Source: Rhodospirillales bacterium (GTDB lineage: Bacteria > Pseudomonadota > Alphaproteobacteria > Rhodospirillales > JASLLV01). From it: a stretch of 17,269 nt of DNA. A program made the position numbers and the translations under genes. The DNA lies in the NCBI GenBank assembly GCA_030754475.1, contig JASMAE010000393.1:1-17269 (forward strand), given 5' to 3'. Below, in pieces: positions 12,098 through 17,269 of the stretch. Within the stretch, counting starts at the first letter, position 1. Each line of letters opens with the position of its first letter. Below the pieces are notes generated by a model. That model saw nothing but the letters and a program-made list of their open reading frames with translations. It made no database searches and was not told where the DNA came from.

Positions 12098-14212
12098 TCA
12101 ACCTTCGGTGCCGGCGGCAGGAGTCAGGATCAGGTTGCCGATCCGGTCGGTTACGGCCCGCCACTCGGGAAGAATCCAGGTGGTGCTGTCCTCTTGTTCG
12201 ATTATGGCGGGGCCGCCGACGACGGCGTCGCGCAGAAGTTGGCTTCGCTGGAACACGGGCACGTCCATCGCGGCGCCCTGGTGGTACACCCGGCGGCGGT
12301 CGTCGGGCGACGGCGTCGGGCCGGCGTCGATCTCGGGCATGGTTACGGGCGGCATCCGGCCGGTGACGCGCAGCCTTTGGGTTGTAATCTCGGCATCGCT
12401 TTCGAGATCGCGAAACCCGTACAGCTTTTCGTGCGCGTCGTGAAACCGATCGGCGATGGCGGCCACATCGGGGCGCCGGGCCAGCGCGCGTGGCAGGCTC
12501 ACGGGCAGCTCGAAGGACTGGCCTTCGTAACGCATCTCCAGCGTGGTCGCGAACTCGGCCGCGCCCAGGATATCGCCCTCGGCGGCGAGCCAGGCTGTGG
12601 CCTCGGCCTCGAGGTCGCGGAAGATTTGGGCGAGCGCCGCCGCGGCGTCGCCGCCGTCGCGCAAGCGGATGTGGCGCGAGCGCACGTAGTCGCGCTTGAC
12701 GTCAGCGAGAATGGCGCCGAGCGCGCAGAAGGTGCTGGACGCCGGGGGCACGATCACGCATTCGATATCCACCTCATCGGCGAGCAGGTTGGCGTGGGTC
12801 GGCCCGGCGCCGCCGAACGCCATGAGGGTGAAGTCGGCCGGGTTCTCGCCGCGCCGCGCCGTCCCTTTTTGCAGTTCCGCCGCCATCACAGCGGTTGCCA
12901 CGTCCAACGCCGCCGCCGCGGCCTTGACCGCACGGTCTGGCGCGTCCTGAAGCCCGATGCGCATGCCTACCGCTTCCAGCGCCACGCGCGCCCCCGCCTC
13001 GTCCAGCCGCATGCGCCCGCCGAGGAAGTGATCGGGGTGGATGTAGCCGACCAGCAAATAGCAGTCCGTCAGCGTGGGTTCGGTCCCGCCGCGGCCGTAG
13101 CACACCGGCCCAGGCTCGGCACCGGCGCTGTGGGGGCCGATTTTCAATACGCCCTGGGGGTCAACCCAGACCACGGAGCCGCCGCCGGCGCCGATGGCGC
13201 TGACGTCGAGGACCGGGACCATGAGCGGCAGGTTGCCCACGTGGGCGTCGCTGGTGAAACTGGGCTCGCCGTCCTGGACCACGGAGACGTCGCAGCTGGT
13301 GCCGCCCATATCGACGGTGATCAAGTTGCTCCGGCCCGCCGCCTGCGCGGCGCGCAGGGCGGCCACCACGCCGGACGCCGGGCCCGACAGAACGGTATCG
13401 ATCGGGCGCGCACGCGCCGTCTCGACGCTGACCGTGCCGCCGTTCGAGGCGGTGATGTAGACCGGCGCCCCGACTCCCACCGCCTTCACGCGCGCGACCA
13501 GCCGGGTCAGATAGTCGTCCATGATCGGTTGCACGTAGGCGTTCATGATGGCGATCAGGGCGCGCTCGAACTCGCCGAGCTCGGGCCAGATGGTTGCGGA
13601 TTCCGTGACCGGGACGCCGTCGAGGCGGCGGCGCAATCCTTCCGCCACCTCGTGCTCGAGGGCCGGGTGCATGTACGAGTTCAGGAGCTGGACGGCCACC
13701 GCTTCGATCCCGTTCGCCTTGGCGCGCTCGGCGATCTGCGTCAGTTCCGCGTCCGCGACCGGGGTTCGGAGCACGCCGTCGGCGAGCACCCGGGCCGAGG
13801 TCTCGAAGATCAGATCGCGCGGCACCAGGGGCTCCTCCTTACGCAGCGTGAAGTCCTGGGTGTGGGCAAGGTTGCCGCGCCCAATTTCGAGCACGCTGCG
13901 GTTGCCCTGCGAGACCACCAGCCCCACCTTGGCGCCGCGGCGCTGGATGATGGCGTTGATCAGCAACGTGGTGCCGTGAACGATCAGGCCGATGTCGTCG
14001 GGGACGACGCCGGCGCGTTCGATCAGCGCCGAAAGCCCGCGTTCGACCGATAGCGACGGGTCGTCCGGTACGCTCGGTACCTTGAACCGGGTCAGCGTGC
14101 CGGAAGAGGAATCGGCGAGCACGAAATCGGTGAACGTTCCGCCAACGTCGACGCCGACGCGGCAGCGCCCGGCCGGGCCGCGCGGTGACGGAGCCGCCGT
14201 GTCCGCCGTCAT
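12098..14212 (-). CDS. hyuA: Hydantoinase A/5-oxoprolinase family subunit (HyuA)
   Basis: HyuA carries the actin/hexokinase-like ATPase fold that phosphorylates the cyclic amide substrate. The protein (704 aa from ATG 14212) shows the N-terminal phosphate loop VGVDVGGTFTDFVLAD (19-34), GLIVHGTTLLINAIIQR, a second phosphate loop LITVDMGGTSCDVSVVQDGE, VLSGPASGVVAALRAA, IGAGGGSVVWVD, GPVCYGRGG and FGGAGPTHANLLADE. Length is normal for the family. ATG 14212 is chosen because AAGGG sits at the right distance and because it overlaps the stop of the upstream 58-codon frame (ATGA); the frame stays open to 14251. It forms an operon with hyuB. Confidence 0.95.
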   Translation of the reverse strand: MTADTAAPSPRGPAGRCRVGVDVGGTFTDFVLADSSSGTLTRFKVPSVPDDPSLSVERGLSALIERAGVVPDDIGLIVHGTTLLINAIIQRRGAKVGLVVSQGNRSVLEIGRGNLAHTQDFTLRKEEPLVPRDLIFETSARVLADGVLRTPVADAELTQIAERAKANGIEAVAVQLLNSYMHPALEHEVAEGLRRRLDGVPVTESATIWPELGEFERALIAIMNAYVQPIMDDYLTRLVARVKAVGVGAPVYITASNGGTVSVETARARPIDTVLSGPASGVVAALRAAQAAGRSNLITVDMGGTSCDVSVVQDGEPSFTSDAHVGNLPLMVPVLDVSAIGAGGGSVVWVDPQGVLKIGPHSAGAEPGPVCYGRGGTEPTLTDCYLLVGYIHPDHFLGGRMRLDEAGARVALEAVGMRIGLQDAPDRAVKAAAAALDVATAVMAAELQKGTARRGENPADFTLMAFGGAGPTHANLLADEVDIECVIVPPASSTFCALGAILADVKRDYVRSRHIRLRDGGDAAAALAQIFRDLEAEATAWLAAEGDILGAAEFATTLEMRYEGQSFELPVSLPRALARRPDVAAIADRFHDAHEKLYGFRDLESDAEITTQRLRVTGRMPPVTMPEIDAGPTPSPDDRRRVYHQGAAMDVPVFQRSQLLRDAVVGGPAIIEQEDSTTWILPEWRAVTDRIGNLILTPAAGTEG

Positions 14213-14385
14213 GCGGTGCCCTTGAGGCCCAAGCGGTCCGCGAGCGCGCACACGTCATCGGGTCTCGGGAAGCGTGCGGGCGCGGGCCTGAGCTTCAATC
14301 GCGCGAAACCGTTGGCGGGCATGGGCTGCCATTGGGGCGGCCCGTCGTCCGGCTGCATCACCACCGCCGGGCCTCGTGCGCCCAT
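14209..14385 (-). pseudogene. 58-codon cupin-like remnant, translationally coupled to hyuA
   Basis: On the minus strand ATG 14385, with a good AGGAGAG ribosome-binding site, opens a frame of 58 codons beginning MGARGPAVVMQPDDGPPQWQ, then PMPANGFARLKL. This resembles the first 30 or so residues of cupin-domain proteins often encoded beside hydantoinase genes (GPAVV..PD....WQPVPANGY). The cupin barrel itself is absent: the frame runs at once into ARFPRPDDVCALADRLGLKG, which looks like a C-terminal tail. Its TGA overlaps the hyuA ATG. The simplest reading is an in-frame internal deletion of a cupin gene that left start, stop and coupling intact. A functional small leader protein is the alternative. 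The family call is from memory of such proteins. Confidence 0.5.
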
Positions 14386-14784
14386 GCTCTCCTCGCTCGC
14401 TTTTCCCGCGGACCCGCCGTTTCACTTGCGATCTTGCCGGATCGCCGCAACGAAGACAACGCGGGCGCGGCCTAGCCCGCGGCAATGCCCGGCGTTGAAG
14501 GGGCGGCCGGAAGCGCCATGGTGCCCGATGATGCCTCATGATGCCCATGGGGCGTTTGGGAACGAACGCGATGGAACAAGTTCGCAGCGAAAGTGATGCG
14601 CGGTTGGCCGCGCGCGTCCGGCGCGGGCTCGCGTGGCTGTGGTATGAGCTGTGCGATCTCATGCGCAACGACAATGCCCCCAAGTCGCGGGCCGACTTCA
14701 ACCACCACTGCGGCGCCTGAGCTCTCCCCGGCCCGCGCCCCGCCCGATCCGCTCCATGACGGCGCGTCTCGGGCGCGCGCCCGG
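14386..14784. other. 399-base spacer between SDR gene and cupin remnant
   Basis: This stretch separates two minus-strand genes. It is GC-rich and holds no recognisable family in any frame. The best frame is a plus-strand one at 14571-14720, listed separately. The opposite strand of the same bases gives a hydrophobic frame that I take as its shadow. A short repeat-like motif TTGAAGGGGCGGCCGGAAGC lies at 14495-14514. No clear promoter or terminator is visible. Confidence 0.4.
14571..14720 (+). CDS. Possible 49-residue hypothetical protein
   Basis: A short plus-strand frame starts at ATG 14571 (MEQVRSESDARLAARVRRGL, followed by AWLWYELCDLMRNDNAP and KSRADFNHHCGA). The amino-acid mix, with Trp, Tyr, Asn and His in plausible places, and the GC-ending codons in its second half look coding. 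The ribosome-binding site is poor (GGGAACG). It lies opposite to the flanking genes. It matches no family that I recognise; it could be a fragment of a larger lost gene or chance. Confidence 0.27.
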   Translation: MEQVRSESDARLAARVRRGLAWLWYELCDLMRNDNAPKSRADFNHHCGA

Positions 14785-15582
14785 TCAGCCCGGTTTCGCG
14801 GGCCTGTCGCCACCGGGGCCGGACGCCGTGGTGCCGCCGTCCACCGAAAGCGTGGTGCCGGTGACGTAGGACGCGTCGTCGGAGGCCAGGAACAGGACCG
14901 CACGCGCGATCTCTTCGACGCTTGCAAGCCGCTTCATGGGGACCGGATCGGCGATCCACGCCATGCCGTCGTCGTACGGGAGGCCGAGATGGTCGATCTT
15001 TTCGTCGGTCATCTCGGTGTAGGTGTCACCGGGCGCGATGGCCACCACCCGGATGTCGTGGGGCGCCAGGTCGAGCGCCATCGCCCGTGTCATCTGCAAG
15101 AGCGCCGCCTTGGACGTGCAGTACGAGACCTTGCCGGGCTCGGTGAACACGCCCAAGTCCGACGACACGTTGACGATCACGCCGCCGCCCTGGTCCTTCA
15201 TCACGATCGCGGCCTCGCGCGAGAGGATGAAGGGGGCGCCCAGATTCACCCGCATGGTCTCGGCCCAATGGGCGTTGTTGGTCTCGAGCGTGCCGAAGCG
15301 ATGGTGGATGCCGGCGTTGTTGAAGAGCACGTCGAGCCGGCCCATCCGCCTCACCGCCTCGGCGATCAGGGCCTCGGGCGCGCCGTCGTCGCGAAGATCG
15401 GCTTGGGCGAATTCGACGGCACGTCCGGCGGTCCGCATTTCGCCCTCGAACGCGGCGCCGCGCGCGGCGTCGCGGCTGGCGGCCAGCACCCGCGCGCCCT
15501 CATCCGAGAACGCGATCGCCGTCGCCTTGCCGATGCCGGTGGCCCCGCCGGTAATCAGCACGGCCTTTCCTTCGAAACGCAT
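14785..15582 (-). CDS. Short-chain dehydrogenase/reductase (classical SDR)
   Basis: This is an NAD(P)-dependent oxidoreductase of about 265 aa, the normal length for classical SDRs. Counting from the first possible ATG (15588): the glycine-rich TGGATGIG at 13-20, NNAG at 90-93, the catalytic Asn115, Ser142/Ser143, Tyr156 and Lys160 (YCTSK), and a C-terminal DDASYVTGTTLSVDGG. Ser38-Arg39 after the second strand favours NADP(H) over NAD(H). The ATG at 15582 is preferred to 15588 because GAGGA then lies 6 bases away. It is the first gene of the minus-strand run leading to hyuA-hyuB, though 399 bases separate it from the next frame, so co-transcription is uncertain. The substrate cannot be read from the sequence. 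Confidence 0.95.
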   Translation of the reverse strand: MRFEGKAVLITGGATGIGKATAIAFSDEGARVLAASRDAARGAAFEGEMRTAGRAVEFAQADLRDDGAPEALIAEAVRRMGRLDVLFNNAGIHHRFGTLETNNAHWAETMRVNLGAPFILSREAAIVMKDQGGGVIVNVSSDLGVFTEPGKVSYCTSKAALLQMTRAMALDLAPHDIRVVAIAPGDTYTEMTDEKIDHLGLPYDDGMAWIADPVPMKRLASVEEIARAVLFLASDDASYVTGTTLSVDGGTTASGPGGDRPAKPG

Positions 15583-16280
15583 GCCCATTCCTCGCTTTCG
15601 CGCCGGGACGATTGGCGATCCCGACGGGATTCGTTGCCGCCTTGAAAGGACGGCCGCAAGCGCGCCGTGTCAAGGGTTTGGGGTGTCGAGCCGCCGCCCA
15701 TGAGACCCGTCCAAACCCGTGTCGGTCCGGAGCGAGCGTCGAACCGATTACGGCCCTCGACATCGTCCGCACCGCCAATCTCCGGATCGACCAGCGCGGC
15801 GAGAACACGCCGCGCCAATCCATGCGGCGATGCGGCGGGTGGAATTGCTGGCGAACGAAAGAGCGGACGAATGCAAGGCTTTGTCGAACCTGTCCCGGGG
15901 CGCTTACAAGCGACCGACTGAGTGGTCCAGGGTCCGCATTCAAGCGGGAAGCGGTCATCCCGTCGTAGGTGGCTGCACTCCCGCATTTGACTCCGGGGAG
16001 ACACTGGTGATGTTGGACGTTGCGATCGAAGTTGGTCTTCGCCTTCGGTCTCGAAATCCAGATGTGCACCCCAAAATCACGATCTTGCCCGCCGTATCCC
16101 TGGTACCCTTCCATTTTACATGGCGAATCGCGGCGTTTGGGAAGCCATCGACAGTGCAAGTCCGGCGGTTTCGCTAGCCGCAGAAGAAGCAGATATCAAT
16201 TTCTATCTATCGGTCTATGAGACGTGCCTTGATGAACTGACCACGCAACGAAATCGAACGGACCATCGTGCCTCGCATGG

Positions 16281-16302
16281 CACTGAGCGGACCATTTTCG
16301 AG
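16281..16302 (+). repeat. 22-base imperfect direct repeat, copy 1
   Basis: This segment starts CACTGAGCG and ends TTTTCGAG. A second copy at 16758-16779 matches at 19 of 22 positions, and all three differences are G/A exchanges. The two copies flank the small membrane-protein gene. Confidence 0.5.
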
Positions 16303-16416
16303 GCAGGCGTCGGAATCGGGTTCTGGCCCACAGAAGACAAGCGGGCTGCATCAAACCTTTCGCGTCCCGTCGCTTAAGATCACAGTGGGTCGTGGGGATA
16401 AGGGAAGGTTGAGGAT

Positions 16417-16437
16417 ATGGTCATGTTGGCCGATTAG
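16417..16437 (+). promoter_or_regulatory. Six-codon leader frame ending directly at the small membrane-protein start
   Basis: ATG 16417 opens MVMLAD followed by TAG (16435-16437), and the next base begins the ATG of the small membrane protein in the same frame. AAGG and GAGG (about 16405-16414) provide a ribosome-binding site for the leader, while the main ATG has none close by. Translation may be coupled by stop-restart at TAG-ATG, or the TAG may be a nonsense change in an originally longer gene. Confidence 0.35.
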
Positions 16438-16608
16438 ATGGAAAAAACGGAACTCCCTCTTTCGAAAAAGAGCCGAGAGAAGCCAAAGCAGAGCAGTTTC
16501 GACCCGGTGCTGGTGGCGAAGGTGCTGGGGATTTATCTCCTTTGCTTCGTACTTGCCGGTGTTGGGTTATCGATCGTGTTGATCATCCTGGCGCTGATTC
16601 GAAATTAA
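16438..16608 (+). CDS. Small single-pass membrane protein (56 aa), unknown function
   Basis: The frame from ATG 16438 to TAA 16606-16608 encodes a strongly patterned small protein. It has a Lys/Arg/Ser-rich N-terminal part (MEKTELPLSKKSREKPKQSS), then FDPVLVAKVLG and a hydrophobic stretch of about 25 residues (IYLLCFVLAGVGLSIVLIIL and onward), ending ALIRN. By the positive-inside rule the N-terminus is cytoplasmic. Such a clean basic-plus-hydrophobic layout is unlikely by chance. The codons are AT-richer than those of the other genes here (AAA, TTA, CTT, ATT), so it may be acquired. I recognise no family. It lies in an otherwise empty region, preceded by an in-frame six-codon leader and flanked by 22-base direct repeats. 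A role as a toxin of a type I system or a membrane-complex regulator is possible, but unsupported. Confidence 0.6.
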   Translation: MEKTELPLSKKSREKPKQSSFDPVLVAKVLGIYLLCFVLAGVGLSIVLIILALIRN

Positions 16609-16930
16609 GACGCTACCCAGACGAACGGTCGCGCCAAACGCGTACAGCCCGCGGGAACGGGAGAACGGGGACACACCCCTCCGCCCGCTAGCGCATTTAC
16701 CGTTCAGTCGGCACCAGCCCGCACCAGACATTTTGAGGTGTCGTGTCCGCTTCACCCCACTGAGCGAACCGTTTTCGGGATTGGGGCCTAGGGCCGTTCC
16801 TGACCCCGAGCGGACATTCGGGCGACATTCGCCTCATGATGGGTCGAGGCGCTTCGGCCCGGGTAGAAGCCCTGCTATGCCCCCCTTCAAAACGTCGCCC
16901 CGCCGGCGGCTGGAAAAGGCGCATGGCCGC
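16609..16930. other. 322-base spacer with degenerate inverted repeat
   Basis: No gene is visible between the small membrane protein and the dienelactone hydrolase stop codon. TGTCCGCT (16744-16751) and AGCGGACA (16809-16816) are inverted repeats, and GACATTCG occurs twice close together after that. Motifs of the TGTCCGCTT...AGCGGACATTC type are widespread in proteobacterial spacers. A second copy of the 22-base direct repeat lies inside. Confidence 0.5.
16758..16779 (+). repeat. 22-base imperfect direct repeat, copy 2
   Basis: It starts CACTGAGCG and ends TTTTCGGG, and matches the copy at 16281-16302 except for three G/A differences. It lies between the arms of the TGTCCGCT/AGCGGACA inverted repeat. 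Confidence 0.5.
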
Positions 16931-17269
16931 CTAGCCGAGCGCTTCGTTCAAGAACGCGAGAACTTTGCCCCACGCGTCCTCGCTGGCGTCCGGGCGGTAA
17001 AGTTCTTCATTGGTGAACGATTGGAAGGCATGGCCGGCGCCGTCATAACGGTGGAAGGCATGGGGCACGCCGGCGGCGGTCAGCGCGGCATCGTAGTCGT
17101 CGACGTCCTCGGGCGACGGATTTTGGTCATCATTCCCGAAAAGCCCGATGACCGGACATTTTATGTTGCCGGCGAGATCGATGGCGGGCGGCGTCGACGG
17201 ACCCATGGGAGACTTGATCCGGTCACCGTAAAAGACGGCGCAGGCCTTTAGATCCGGGTTATGACAGGC
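16931..17269 (-). CDS. Dienelactone hydrolase family protein, C-terminal part (runs off the window)
   Basis: The reading frame is open to the right edge, so only the last 112 residues are visible; the nucleophile Cys of the triad lies outside. Visible parts are ACHNPDLKACAVFYGDRIKS, CPVIGLFGNDDQNPSPEDVD containing the catalytic Asp, and HRYDGAGHAFQSFTNEELY containing the catalytic His, followed by AWGKVLAFLNEALG. This order and spacing are typical of alpha/beta-hydrolases of the dienelactone hydrolase (carboxymethylenebutenolidase) family, about 220-290 aa long, which open lactones or ester bonds. The ATG at 17206 is internal, not the true start. Substrate unknown. Confidence 0.9.
   Translation of the reverse strand, partial: ACHNPDLKACAVFYGDRIKSPMGPSTPPAIDLAGNIKCPVIGLFGNDDQNPSPEDVDDYDAALTAAGVPHAFHRYDGAGHAFQSFTNEELYRPDASEDAWGKVLAFLNEALG

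Larger units (their letters stand above)
15589..16437. other. Gene-poor region, no convincing gene
   Basis: I see no recognisable protein family on either strand here. Frames that stay open read as low-quality, Arg/Ser/Pro-rich shadows. From about 15960 onward the bases become visibly AT-richer than the rest of the window. Degenerate GCGGAC-type motifs occur (for example near 15930 and 16261-16295). The frame 16120-16377 (MANRGVWEAIDSASPAVSLA, then AEEADINFYLSVYETCLDEL) looks moderately protein-like but has no ribosome-binding site, and its second half overlaps repeat-like sequence. The region may be eroded foreign DNA or a gene remnant. Confidence 0.45.

Noticed and set aside
11891..14053. 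A 720-codon plus-strand open frame opposite hyuA and hyuB.
   Set aside because: His/Arg/Gly/Val-rich antisense of two well-recognised genes; such long antisense frames are expected at this GC content.
14255..14959. Minus-strand 234-codon frame reaching from the SDR gene toward hyuA.
   Set aside because: It is out of frame with the SDR within that gene and Arg-rich in the spacer; no domain is visible.
15555..16159. Minus-strand open frames in the gene-poor region (for example the one ending in the SDR start).
   Set aside because: Composition looks like translated spacer repeats (Arg/Ser/Pro), with no ribosome-binding site or known motif.
16120..16377. An 85-codon plus-strand frame with a moderately protein-like first half.
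   Set aside because: No ribosome-binding site, the second half runs through repeat-like GCGGACC motifs, and no family is recognisable; noted in the region entry but not called as a gene.

Overview
The window comes from a GC-rich alphaproteobacterium, probably a Rhodospirillales- or Rhizobiales-like lineage; finer placement would be a guess. Support comes from the gene order DUF2849 - ferredoxin-type sulfite reductase - DUF934 behind a siroheme-synthase locus, the zinc-ribbon form of DinB, a BrnT/BrnA pair, and degenerate palindromic intergenic repeats of the alphaproteobacterial kind. No rRNA, tRNA, CRISPR array, intact insertion sequence or phage gene was seen.

Left part (1-3464, plus strand): the tail of an unidentified gene, an unusual MlaA-family protein with a long N-terminal region and no cysteine, DNA polymerase IV (dinB) 8 bases downstream, and a brnT-brnA toxin-antitoxin pair with a near-perfect inverted repeat in front of it. 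Then on the minus strand come an aldo/keto reductase that lacks two of its four catalytic residues (3519-4526), a repeat-bearing spacer, and the C-terminal remnant of a nitroreductase gene (4815-5195).

Centre (5230-8891): an Lrp/AsnC regulator on the minus strand faces a sulfur-assimilation operon on the plus strand across a strikingly AT-rich control region with three GAAAnATTTT-type boxes. The first operon gene, siroheme synthase, is wrecked: its start is broken and most of its middle is missing with a change of frame. The next three genes (DUF2849, siroheme/Fe-S sulfite reductase, DUF934) are intact and tightly coupled. The usual last gene, cysH, is absent.

Right part (9099-15582): an acetamidase/formamidase on the plus strand converges on a minus-strand group: SDR oxidoreductase, a 58-codon cupin-like remnant, and the two hydantoinase/oxoprolinase subunits HyuA and HyuB. 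Together they suggest catabolism of amides and cyclic amides (hydantoin or 5-oxoproline type), releasing ammonia or amino acids. From 15589 to 16930 there is a gene-poor, AT-richer stretch with degenerate repeats and one convincing small single-pass membrane protein (56 aa). The window ends inside a dienelactone hydrolase gene on the minus strand.

A recurring theme is decay by internal deletion or truncation (siroheme synthase, nitroreductase, cupin, possibly cysH) next to intact, translationally coupled neighbours. I did not find a clear new multi-gene defence or biosynthetic system. The most interesting candidates are the catalytically altered aldo/keto reductase, the small membrane protein with its in-frame six-codon leader, the AT-rich Lrp/cys switch region, and the non-lipoprotein MlaA variant.
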